Assembly (NCBI GenBank): GCA_910574455.1
Contig: CAJSYZ010000001.1
Location: forward strand, 284,006-348,005
DNA: 64,000 bases
Direction of reading: 5' to 3'
Source of the DNA: Trichaptum fuscoviolaceum
Lineage: Eukaryota; Basidiomycota; Agaricomycetes; Hymenochaetales; Trichaptaceae
Position 1 is the stretch's first letter. Every line of letters starts with the position of its first letter. Position numbers and translations under genes: made by a program. This document shows, piece after piece, positions 46,850-57,575 of this stretch. The notes beneath the pieces were generated by a model. It saw nothing but the letters and a program-made list of their open reading frames with translations. It was not told where the DNA came from and did not search any database.

Positions 46850-49441
46850 AAGTACACATATCAATCAATAAAAGGAGGTAAAAATTACGCACTATTATGT
46901 CCCTCCTGACCACAGAGACTACAGCGCACTCTCTTAGCCACAGGTTGCTGGCTGACCAAAGGTGCAGAGGTGGAGGCTGTGGCCGTCGAACTTTCGGCCG
47001 CTGACGCGCCATTCGCGTGCCGCTGGAGGCTGTCCGAAATCGAAGGGAGTAACAACGGGTTCGCATAAAAAGACGATGGGGGCTACAATAGAAATGAGGT
47101 TGGAAAATCTGTAGATGATCACATATACAAAGGATACTCACAATGGTCGCCGGCGTATATTGCGACAAATTCAGAATGCGCGAGTTTGTCGCCAGGGGCC
47201 GCGCAGACGCTGTCCTGGAAGGGAGAGGGCGCGCTCGACGTGTCCCGCCAGTTGGACGACTAGCTTGAGCTCGAGGGCGAGGGGGGTTGACCTCAAGGAT
47301 AATCCTGACCACATCTGGTCCGAGTTCATCGACCAAGCTCCAGCTCACCTCACGTCGTAAGTCTTCCAACGTCCCTATCTTCCCATAGTGCGCGCAATCC
47401 AACAATCTCTCCAGTAGACCGTCGGAAAGCACAAGAACCGAGCCTACGTCCCTTAGGACGGACTCGCCAAACTTTTCGACCGTGGCCTTTTGTCGCCAGG
47501 TATTCAAGGCCTCGCAGAGGGCCATGTCGCGCTCGTCCTTCGCGTAGCGCTTGAGAGCGCTCTTTGCGGGCTTCGGGGGGGCGGGTGGGGGCGGCTCACG
47601 AGCAAAAAAAAGGTTGTCAAAGACCTGTGGATTACACAGGTCGCAGCAGGGGTCCGGGGCCTGGGGCGAGCAACGTGGGCAGCCTGAGGGAATTGTATCA
47701 TCGCAAAGGAGATGATCGCTATCTTTATGTTGATTAAGTAATGATTAGCGCTTGATCGAAAACCGTAAATTCCTAACTACGTACGCAGTTTGCCATTTTC
47801 GAAGGTTATATCTTCTGGTGTCCTTCGACAATCAAGCTCCCTGTCTTCTGCATTAACTATATCTTCGATTGCTGGCTCTATGACACCGGTGGGCTTCGAA
47901 TTTGCTGAACTTGTAGTCGATATTGCCTGACTTGTGTGGAAGAATTCAGCATACACGGCATTCCTGTCTTCTTTGATCTCATCAAGGGTCCGCACCCGGC
48001 TTGATGCATCAGTCGGCTGCATTTGGTTGTCAAGGCCTTGGGAAGGCACACCATTATTCGAGGGAATTTGGCTGGGGCTACAAGGATGTTGCTCTGGACC
48101 TTCTGGGCCATCTGGGCCGTGAAGTGTACGCTTGCGGGTAGTCGACTGTCTTCGATAGTCGAAGTACTTCGGTTCGACAAATAAAACAAATGTTGCCCTT
48201 AATGATAGACTGCGGGCAGCTCGGCCCAAGCGTTGCATGAACGAACACATAGTAAGCCGTTCAACCTTCCATTGTCCCACAAATATAAAATCCGCAATAT
48301 CCATTCCCTGTTCGGCGGATCAACCAGTACATTCCTGAAATATATGAAATGGTTTACTTACCATACCAAGGGTATCTGTTGCACAGAGACCTATTATAAG
48401 ACCTGCTTTCAGAGCTTCTAGCTCCTCCACACGGAATTCTGCCGACATGTCTGAGTGATGCCATTTAATTTTGTCCCGGTTATGAGCCGCAAGTCGAGAT
48501 CGAAGCCTCAAGCCGGCTTTAAGCAGTCACTGATGCTGTCAAATAGGATAAGAAACTTAGGAGGGGGGCTTCCACCCGCCGCCCAAGCATCTACTAAAAA
48601 ATCCAAGTCCGCAAAGGAGGCCAAGGGGTGCTGCATCTCCCGGACGACTATTGCTACATTCGGCCGGTCATTGCTTCGGTGCATAACAAACAACTGATCC
48701 CGGGTGATGTGCAAGATACCGAGTACGTCATCCAGAACGAATCGAGGGAGGGTAGCAGATGTGATGTGAAAATTAACACCAGGAAGTACGGAGTGCATCC
48801 GGCTGATCTCCTTGTATTCCGGGCGGAAGGAACCCCATTGAGCAACACAATGAGCCTCATCGATAACAAGGCCTATTATTCTGGACGTAAACTCCGGCTT
48901 CTGAAATAGCCTTGCGAAGCCCGGAACAGTATTATCTGACTTCATTAGAAGTTCCGGGTTTGTTACAATAACCCGAACCCTTCCTTTTTCTATTTCCTAC
49001 ACATCCATTAATCCAGAGATAGACTTAATTTAGATAGGATGTACATACCTCGAAATTAGCAGGTGTAGCCGTTTCAGCGGTTATCATTATTGAATTTATT
49101 CCAACCAGTCCCAGCTGGTCGACATTCTGCTTTGCCAATAAATTAAGAGGAACAACAATTATTGTTATACCGTCGTCCGTAAGAAGGATCGGTATCCAAA
49201 ATGTGAGTGTTTTACCGGAGCCTGTTCGTGCAATAGACAACACATGCTTATCTCCCTTGAGAACGGCAAGTGCAACTTTTACTTGCCACAGACACGGCCT
49301 CACATCGCGGCCGAATACCTCTTGCGTGCGTCTCCGAGCCAGCTTCACCCACGGGGAATGTGAGTCAAGCCGATCGATGTCCACGGACCGCAACCCCCGT
49401 TTGATAACGGCATAGTTGCGGCCACTGCTCGTGTGCGACAT
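46850..49441 (-). pseudogene. RecQ-like DNA helicase of the transposon, frameshifted
   Basis: Minus-strand exons 49441-49049, 48996-48362, 48307-47785 and 47722-47142, plus a short last part to about 46850. Superfamily 2 motifs are Walker A ARTGSGKT, motif II VIDEAHCVAQWG with FRPEY (RecQ signature), motif III SAT and motif VI QRLGRAAR. A cysteine cluster CPRC and CCDLCNP lies in the C-terminal part, and a CSLCGQEGH knuckle-like motif near the end. Exon 2 is 635 nt although both neighbours require a multiple of three. The frame shifts by one near 48510, after DSISDCLK. This breaks the protein unless it is an assembly error. The start lies within the last base pairs of the right terminal repeat. 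Confidence 0.8.
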
Positions 49442-49690
49442 CGAAGCTGGTCGACGTTAACGTACGTGCCGTATGTACAGTTACCAAATATATTTTTTTA
49501 ACGTTTTCTCACGCCGCGCGCCATCACGCGGATCCCCTGCGGTGACCGACGCTGCTTACGAATACATTTCTGCCAGGGTCCCTATGACCTCGTTAAAATT
49601 CCAAGTTTCAAAGTTTGGGTTGTTTGTTCATTTCTTAATATAGTAATTACATGTGGCGTGGAGGTCATAGGGACCCTGGGAAGGAGGATG
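49440..49690 (-). repeat. Right terminal inverted repeat (251 bp)
   Basis: Reverse complement of 43777-44027 with no difference seen. It contains the start codon region of the helicase gene at its inner edge and the same internal 19-bp inverted pair. Confidence 0.9.
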
Positions 49691-49699
49691 GGACAAGTC
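49691..49699. repeat. Target site duplication, right
   Basis: ggacaagtc directly follows the right terminal repeat and matches 43768-43776. Confidence 0.75.
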
Positions 49700-49957
49700 C
49701 AGCCTTTTCCTACAAATAAAATATCATATTTGTGCCCATCTTTCTTTGACTCCAAGTAATAATCCCATTCCGTACAGAGATCTAACGTTTGGTGAGCGTA
49801 AGAGCTTGAAGCTCAGCTGAGAGAACAGCACAAACGAAGAAATAATTAAATTTCCTTCCGTGTTCATCATTGAAGCCAGCCCACATCTATTCCATTCCCA
49901 TTGAATATGAATAATGTGTAAATGAAGTAATAAGTAGATCACATTGCTAGAGCACAT

Positions 49958-51562
49958 CTATTGCAAGGAAGTAATCTGAGTCTCCTGTAAGTTTATGCTC
50001 TTCGCAATCCTGTTATGTATTACTATTATTCCCTTCAACCTTATCTTCCGCAGCTTAAGTTGTGTGACAAGCTGGGGGAGGAAATCCATTCCTAAAAAAC
50101 TTTGGAACTCGATGCTGAGGGACATCAAGCATGGGCTGTTAGATTCAGAAACGACTCGGAGAGAAAATGAACTCGGGTTATGTGAGAAAAGCTGTACGTC
50201 GCCTCCAATATGTAAGCGGATGTTCTTGACGCTATTCGGAAGTTGTTGAATAATGTCGTCGATGACATACAGTTTCTCCCTCCCTGCGCGGCCGAAGATG
50301 GACAGCGAGAAACTTTCTAGAAATGGACACCGTCTGTGTAAAGACAGCAGTCCAAGCTTGCAGCCTAAAATAGTCCGATCTGTTTCTTGGTAGGACTCAT
50401 CGTGGAGGCGAAGCGCAATTTCTCTAATGCTTGGGCACAGGAGCACAGGCAGGATGTACTCAACAGTGCTTTGTCCCCAGGACCGTGGAAAATTGAGAAT
50501 GAGAGTCCATAGCGCGGATAGGTTTAATGTCGGACTTTGCAACATAGAATCCATAAATGTGTCATTTGGGTCGTGTAGCGTGAGTTGTAATTTCTCGAGC
50601 CCCAAGGCAGCGTTTAGAAACTGTACTAGCCTGGGAATAGCTGAAGGATCTGATGCAAGATGGCATTCAATTAAATTGGGAGCCTTATTGGCAAATGAGG
50701 ACTGGGGTAGCCACGGAGTACTGTCACTGAGGACGCGCAGGGATGGCAAAGACCATTGTTTATAGAATGAAGATTGATGATTACCGATGCCGTAGAGGCC
50801 ATCACAAACGACCAGTTCAGCCAATGCGCTCACGTTCTCACGTGGGAAGCGAGTGAAGATGAATCGTGATGCCTCCTTGGAAAGTATAGATACGAGCGTT
50901 TTCCACCTGGCACTATACTCGAATAGCCTCGTAAGTGAACGCTTCGACGATTCACTCCATTGTGGGGCCATGTTTTCGAGTTCAACGGTAAGCCCATGAG
51001 AGCCACTCCGATAAGCAACCATATCGATGATGTGCGGTGGCATGCATGTTGTGAGAGTACATGCAGCCCACAATTTGGATGAGGATAACGCGATGCGCCT
51101 GAATCTCTTGCACACCAGTGAGGCGTCTACGACGGTATAGCAGTCGGTACAAGCCAGCTGGAGTATTTCCAAGATGACCTCGTCTGGGGTGTCGCAGAGA
51201 GATAGACTAGGAATGCATGCTCGAATATCAAGTTGCACACTCTCGATAGTAGAGGCGAGTTTCTTCAGCGATGCCTCAAGACACATGCTTTCAACAGTGG
51301 AGGCGAGCTTCCTGAGCGATGATTTCAGACGTCGGACCTTTTCCCTCGATAATACAGTAGATCTAGACACATCCACTAGCTCGTCATCTGGTATGTCTTC
51401 TATGGCTGAGTTTCTTCAAGGTTTCAATGAGCTGTCTGCAAAGAATTTCGTACAAAGAAGCATAGCTACTCACAGTTCTCGTACACTATCTGTCCACATT
51501 TCATCCAAGCTTCGGATTCCTGTTTTCCACAGAGCTTTGGTTGATATTCTGGGCTGATCCAT
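49958..51562 (-). CDS. F-box-like protein (514 aa)
   Basis: Exons 51562-51474 and 51413-49958 (minus), intron 60 nt. Exon 1 begins MDQPRISTKALWKTGIRSL and ends WTDSVREL. Exon 2 has a duplicated helical piece: the segment ending LRKLASTVESM is repeated as LKKLASTIESV. The F-box-like motif follows (LCDTPDEVILEILQLACTD, LVCKRFRRIALSSSKLW), then a leucine-rich region with LYVIDDIIQQLPNSVKNI. It is the inverted partner of 22512-24144, yet its sequence is nearer to the minus-strand cassette genes in places. Probable SCF substrate receptor. Confidence 0.85.
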
Positions 51563-52045
51563 GTTAAAGATCAATGTCGATCTAGAGAAAGGTTGGGGAT
51601 GGTGGTCACCTCATGTTCAGCCCGGGGCAGTAGTAGCTCGTGCGAATATTGTTCCTTTTGCAATTTCTACTTCGAGACTCGTATTTTACCCCTCGTGGTC
51701 TTTCAAGTTGCCTCCCTCCCATCCCATAAGATTACATATCTGTAATTCTGAGAAGAATAGACTGCCTGTTCAGCCTCTTCGCTTTACTCTTGCCTTAGTC
51801 TTAACACTGAGTACCACATTTCATGCCTTTCAAAAGAAACAAATGGCGGATTGTAGGTTGCATTGCGACTCTAACCAGTACATAAGACCATGGAATATTG
51901 CCATTTCAACGCCGGCGACTCCAGTGAAATAACTTCATGCTCGAGATCAAGACATTACTGTGGAATAGACGCAGCCACGCTCTTCCAGAATCTAAGTCCA
52001 ATTGACATCAGAAACAATATCCTTGTTCAAGACCCTATTTTTAAC
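51563..52045. other. Spacer between F-box and esterase genes
   Basis: No supported gene. The final 100 bp match the sequence just downstream of esterase copy 1 and are likely 3' UTR of the esterase. Confidence 0.4.
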
Positions 52046-52051
52046 AGGCAC

Positions 52052-54477
52052 TCACTCGCATCGCTGCAGCAGTGCCGGGTCTGTACTGATGGACCGTATA
52101 TCCGGCTGTCCGCTCTCCGTCATATTGAACAGCATCTGCGTCCCACCAGCGGTGAGCGGACTCCACCTTGGTGTGATCACGCCCGGGACAGGAGGATGGA
52201 CGTTCGGGTCAGACGACCGCACAACTGACATGAACGCACCCGCGAATGATGCACGGAATTGGGTGTTGTTGTATGCGGGAGTGCTTCACGGGCGCAAAGA
52301 AAAAAGATGGTAAAGAGATGGGTCTTGCGTGTGAGTGCACTAGTGCAAATTCAAGCAAAAGCAGCTCACGAAGTGCCAGGGAAGTAGTACTGAATATCAT
52401 CACCATGGTTGCCGGGCGGGATAGCGAATTCAGCCTGCCAAGGACCATCCGTGAAGAATCAGTAACTTCAGTTCGTGTGTGCAGATTGCACATATGCGAC
52501 CGACCTTGTAAGAGCGCCCCGGAAATGCGCCCAAGATGAAGTACGTAGGGCAGATGAAAATAGCTTAAAGCGTTCCACTACGTCAGCTTATTTCCTTAGA
52601 CAAACGCCAGGGTGGGGTATAATACGCACATTCACCCATGATAGCAATAGCCTTATCTAGTACGTCGTCCGAGCTTGAGCCGGTGCCGGCGTACACCTGT
52701 GCAGCTCTCTCTATCTCATGCTCGGTGAACTGCGGCATTAGCTGCGAGATGTACTCGGTGACAGTCTGATTTGCCACGATGCTCTCGGAGACAAAAACCC
52801 GGCCCTCGAAGGTGTTTGTAGCTGAGAGTAGTACGTCCTTATTGCATGATGGGTAAATTAGTGCCAGTTTCTATTTTGTGTCATTACCTTTGAGAGATTT
52901 CGAAATACACGTACCCCATTGAGCTTCCCGCGTGAGATGGTTTGCATGGGGCGCTCGACGATGAAGTCGCCGTCCACAACGGGGACCATGACAAACGTTC
53001 CGAAGAACCCTTCGTTGTTGATAGCTACGTTCGCGGTTTGGAGGGCGTCAGCATCGGTGTCGACGAGACACGCGAAGGTGTCTTCTGCATCTGCACAGCT
53101 ATGCGCCTTGCATTTAGCCTTCTTGTCATTCTCTAGAGCGCTTGGGTCACTTACCTGACCATCTGAGCCAGCTGAGAATAAAGTTGCTATTGTGTGGCAA
53201 TGTCCCGATTAGATACCATCGCAAAAAGGGATACGGAGCAAGCGACTTACCTCGGGGACAGGATCATCGTAGTTGTACTGCGACGGCAAGAACGTCGAGC
53301 TCGTCATCGCAGCATGGAAGAGCGGCGGTTGTGTGTTCCCTTTGTGTGCTATCAAGTGCTGCATGACAGATCCTGCACCGGCCGATTCGCCCCAGATCGT
53401 CACGCGGCGCGGGTCGCCACCGAAGAGGTGTATCTACAGTTCTTCAGTCTGAAGAAGATGAGATTAGATACACGGGTCTGCGCACATTCTGCTGTATCCA
53501 TTTCAGCGCAAACTGTTGGTCCACTGTGTAAATTCAAACATGAGCCACAAGAGAACAGGAAGCCATAGGCGGGGCTACACTACGCAACTCACAAAGACCA
53601 GCATTCAATGCGCCTTTCTGCTTCACATCCTTCCCTGCAAGGAAGCCTGTCCATGTTCATAAGCATAAGCAGTAGATTCCTCTGTTCAGCGCAAGGAAAG
53701 GCCGCTACAGTACTCACCAAAGATCCCCAGCCGGTATTCCAGCGAAACCGCCACAATGCCTCCTCCCGCTTCCTTAATAAGGTCGTCCCCGCTCGTTCCA
53801 CTCGAGCTTCCACCGACATATCTGTGTAATGGCATCAAACCAGTTTGAAATCAATTTAGAAGAGGAATTGCGTAGATAATTAATGTCCACTGACCCTCCA
53901 CCATGAATCCACAGCACGACAGGCATTTTCGCACGAAGGTCAATCGGTCCAGAGACAAAGACGCTGAGGCAAGTAGTTTTCAGCTGAAGTAACAGGGCGA
54001 GTCGAGTATAAACATTGTCAATAACGGAGGCGGTGAGACGTACTTCAGGAATAAGCAGTCCTCAATCGGTGCCGCCGGTGTCTGTCGTTTTGACAGACCC
54101 CGGAATGGGGTTGTTGAGTTACTACCTTGGCTGGCGATGGGGCACGCAGGCGGCTGCGTATTGGCAGGCTGGATCCCAGACGTGTTTACGGGCGGTGCAG
54201 GGGCTTGAAACCGCAGATTTCCTATTCACGTACACTTATGTCAATATGTACGATTGAAGCCGGAGAGGAGGAGAAGAGAGGACTCGCCTATAGGAGGTGC
54301 GGCATAGCGGATTCCAAGAAAGTTAGTCGTGTTCGACGTGGCGTTGAATGTGCCTTGGTACGTCGCGTATCCAAGGTTCACTATGGGAGACGACTCTGAT
54401 TGGGCGCAGATCAGAGGTAGGAAACTTAAAATCAAGATCGCAGAGCTCGAGAGACTGGGTAGGAAGACCGAGAGCAT
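52052..54477 (-). CDS. Secreted type-B carboxylesterase/lipase, copy 2
   Basis: Minus-strand paralogue of 31945-34381 with the same exon order and stop context. The position equal to the copy 1 ATG reads GTG (54492-54490), so the first usable ATG is five codons downstream at 54477 (MLSVFLPSLSSSA). That still leaves a hydrophobic signal peptide ending near ICAQ. Landmarks are FLGIRYAAPPIG, the GESAGAGSV nucleophile elbow, FACLVD and VPVVDGDFIVERP. The first intron again has a gcgagt donor. The gene looks intact otherwise. Function is ester hydrolysis outside the cell, by family. Confidence 0.82.
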
Positions 54478-54809
54478 CTTTGAAGGAGACACAAGTAACC
54501 TACAATGCAGGTGACGCCCGAACCTGCTTTATAGGAAGGAACCTGATAATCGTAGAAGAGTCATGGTGGTCCGAGAGAAGAAGCATCTGCTAGCATGTCA
54601 TGCCGGGATGTTCGTCGAGAGCACGAAATATAATGTGCTGATGAAACAAAGATGAAGTGATTCGATTCGTGCATCACATGGGCGGTCATCTCCGCTGGTC
54701 GAAGACGAAGCAGCAAGCTCATATGAGGTGGAGCGCAGCCAGTACAGAAAACGTGGTCGCTTATGCGGTGCTGTTACGGCCGAGTATCATTAGTCCGAGG
54801 AAGGAATCA

Positions 54810-55160
54810 ATTAGCCAATGGACATTGCTTGAGGTAAGGAGATGTTGGCAGAGAGCAGAGGACAAAACAAGGCTGCCCAGCTGAAACTGGACAAGCGATG
54901 AAGCCTGCGGAATTTAGACACCAGTGCTGATGCAACAAAATCATTGGAGTTGATCGTTGGGAGCTGGTTAATCTGATCGCGTAGCCTTTGAGTGATATCA
55001 CAAGGTGACTTAAGTCGGTCCGCCGGCGTCTTCGAAGTTTGAGACGAGGTCATCGCGGCGATCCTTCGGTAAGTCATGTGAGGAATCATGAGAAGTAGCA
55101 TAACTTAGCTTCCGCGGACGTACTGCAGATTGAAATGATATTGTATATCAGAGATATCCC
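54810..55160 (-). repeat. Short dispersed repeat M, copy 3
   Basis: Matches 34770-35100 well, including MTYRRIAAMTSSQ on the minus strand. It follows the 5' flank of esterase copy 2. Confidence 0.6.
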
Positions 55161-55189
55161 GATATTCCACCCGAAGCCTGACAAATCCT

Positions 55190-55875
55190 AACTAAAGAAA
55201 CTCTCACCCAATCCTCGTCCCCACCACCCAGGTCCGTTCTTTCTCCACAAAGACCATTAGTCAACTCGCCGTTGCGTATGGGTACCAGCAACCCATCTGT
55301 TCTCGATTTTGCTGTAATACGCAGAGTATTGAAGTTGATGAAGTGAACGTGTGCGTGAGGACGCAGAGCGAGGCAGCAGAGGCTTCGATCAGGTAGCCTT
55401 AGGGCGCGAAGTTTCCCTGGACGAGCAGGTCGATGGATTACGGAAATGTGACTCCATGCACGCTGTTGTAGCTGTGGTCACCCTAATACAGATACTTCCA
55501 CGAAGGGGGCTGTAGTGCAAAATTGGACCGGCAGGGTGTCGGGCGAAGCCACTCCAGAGCGACGCTGACATGAGCAAACACCCGGAGCGACTTGAGGCTG
55601 GCGAGGGAGTGACGAGCGCGCACCCAACGCGGAGAAGGCGCAGCCGTGACTTGAAGCCTTGCTACTATTCGTGACCGTGGTCGTCGTGGTCGCAGACGAA
55701 GAGACAATGTCTTGACGCCGGCGGCGTGACTTATCTGTGACACGCGCGTGCTCACTGCGAAGTGTGCCCTTGGTACGTTTCTCTGGTACTCGATACCGCA
55801 TGGATCAGTGGCAGGCGGATTAGAGTCGAGATCACAACGCTCAAGAGGCTGAGTCCTACTGCTCCAGAGATACTA
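55190..55875 (-). pseudogene. Decayed cassette remnant with esterase 5' relic
   Basis: At 55760-55870 the minus strand resembles the signal-peptide exon of the esterase genes (cttggtacg with flanks). The rest, including open pieces at 55478-55801, has no recognised family. Confidence 0.4.
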
Positions 55876-55879
55876 GAGT

Positions 55880-56160
55880 TGGTCGTCAAGTTAATCTGAT
55901 TCCGTAGTCTATTCAAAGTCCATTCACCGGTGTCTTAGAAGCTTGACAAGGTCACCGTGACGACGGTCCTTCAAAACGTCATACGAGGAACCTTGAGAAG
56001 TACATAGTGAGGTCAAGGCTAGGCTGATGTCCTGTAAACTCCAATGACGGGATAAGGGGGTTGTATTTCAGTAATACACACCGATCGCCAGATAATACAT
56101 ATATACTTTTACTCCACGCATCTCGTCCATCACGCCCAACTCTGTACCCTACAGAACCTT
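55880..56160 (-). repeat. Short dispersed repeat M, copy 4
   Basis: Shares acggtccttcaaaacgtcat-like sequence with the other M copies, here directly before a Dlt1-like gene. Confidence 0.55.
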
Positions 56161-56269
56161 GAACAACTTCGGTAGTATCCGCATGCTTGATCATTCACGT
56201 ATAGTACGTCCAGAGATTGCAGAGAATTCAGACGGCGATTAGATACATGCGTGGAGAGAGGGAGGAGTG

Positions 56270-57311
56270 CTATGCCTGATGCTCATTAAGTGCAGCTTTG
56301 TACGCGTCCAAGCTGTCATGAAAGGGAGGTTAGAGTCTTAAGGTGATTGAATTGCAGGAACGCTCACACTCCTTCCAAGGACCCCGCCGCCTCCATCGCT
56401 TCCTCGAATTCCGTCTCCGACAGCTCCTGCTCAGAAAACTTCGCCTGGTCGACCGCAGCTGTGTACCGCCGGAAATGCTCCTCTGGTCCAACCTTGTCTG
56501 TGTCTCCTTCGTTATTCAAATCAAATGCGGACGTAACATGCGTGTTGATATCTGAGGTGTACGTGTTGTGCGTGGCTGAGGTTCCGGAGAGGGTGAGCAG
56601 CGGAAGGATGTGGCGGAGGTGACGCGCTAAAGGGACGTGCGGAGAGAGGGGCGGCATGGATGGGATGACAGCGCGCGAGGCTGCGTCTGAAGGTCATAGC
56701 ATTAGACGTTTTGCCAAAAAACAGGACGATGAGCACGCACCGATAGGACCAACAGTATCGAGTATCGCAGTACGAAAGCGGACGCCGTCGTACTTCGTCC
56801 CTGGCGCGCCCCAGCCATCCCGATGGGCCACCTTAGGCAGCGAAGCATACGCAATGGCGCACGAACGAAGAAACTCCTGCTCGATAAAGTTGTGCACAAC
56901 CTGTTAAAGCCATGAGCGACAGCTTCCAGTATATCGCCACAGCACATACCTTCGGAACATCGCCCTTCCCCGTTGCTATACGCCCTTTGGGTATCCTTGC
57001 TAACTTCAGGCGCACCGACAGCCGGCGTTTGAGACAGAACGCGAGTGAGATGACGAGCTGTCCCGTGTTTTCACCAGTCAGCTTGCGGTCTTTTCTGAGA
57101 AGAATAACAGAAAGACATACAATCAGGACATACGCCGCGCCAATAACGATGACATTGACGTTGCGCGCCCAGTCTCTGTTCGGTGCTGTGCGCACGGCCT
57201 GGGAGAAGACAAAGATAATGGAGACAAACGCGACGAGTGCGATGAGGACGACGATGAGGAAGTAGAGAAAGCGCGTGCGTGAAAGTCGTTGTGTTGAAGT
57301 GCAGAGAACGA
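56270..57311 (-). pseudogene. Dlt1-like membrane protein gene, damaged copy 2
   Basis: Minus-strand exons cover FLYFLIVVLIALVAFVSIIF (membrane segment), SQAVRTAPNRDWARNVNV, RRLSVRLKLARIPKGRIA, NFIEQEFLRSCAIAYASLP and GWGAPGTKYDGVRFRTAIL. Then come PEEHFRRYTAAVDQAKFSEQ and a last exon LDAYKAALNEHQA with stop at 56270-56272. The C-terminal part is intact here, unlike copy 1. A five-base excess near 57265-57280 relative to copy 1 shifts the frame between the acceptor at 57311 and the membrane segment. An alternative start exon cannot be excluded. Dlt1 is a poorly understood membrane protein needed for cold growth in yeast. Confidence 0.7.
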
Positions 57312-57334
57312 CTAAGATGGATTCTGGGCATTGC

Positions 57335-57575
57335 TTGTTGTGACTTCATCGTCGTTGGACAAATGAAATGTTGAGCAACACTTGTCGGCAAAGCTACCCG
57401 TCAACATCATCTTCAAGTTGAAGTTCTCACGGTCTCTTAGCTGACTGTTGTTACTGTAAATACTTGAACTCCCATGCCTACAACCAACAACCCCCGGCTT
57501 GCGTAGGTGAATAGCCAGCGCATCTCCAATGTATACGAAACCTCTTGCGATTCGAGTGTTCACGTACTAACACAG
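57335..57575. repeat. Conserved block upstream of Dlt1-like gene, copy 2
   Basis: Nearly identical to 39540-39779 apart from a short deletion near 57380. Similarity ends at about 57575. Confidence 0.75.

Larger units (their letters stand above)
43777..49690. mobile_element. 5.9 kb DNA transposon with DUF6589 and RecQ-like helicase genes
   Basis: Bounded by identical 251-bp terminal inverted repeats and a direct repeat ggacaagtc. It contains two convergent spliced genes, a DUF6589 protein (plus) and a RecQ-like helicase (minus), each starting at the inner edge of a terminal repeat. A paralogous empty site exists at 24348-24362. The gene pair recalls published helicase-bearing DNA transposons of the Academ group (AcademH); this placement is from memory and not tested. 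Confidence 0.9.
39765..51562. repeat. Right arm of large inverted repeat (contains transposon)
   Basis: Reverse-complement counterpart of 22512-28245. It carries a degenerate acidic ORF, dehydratase gene and F-box gene. The 5.9 kb transposon at 43777-49690 splits the dehydratase-F-box spacer. Without the transposon the arm is about 5.9 kb, close to the left arm. Confidence 0.9.
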
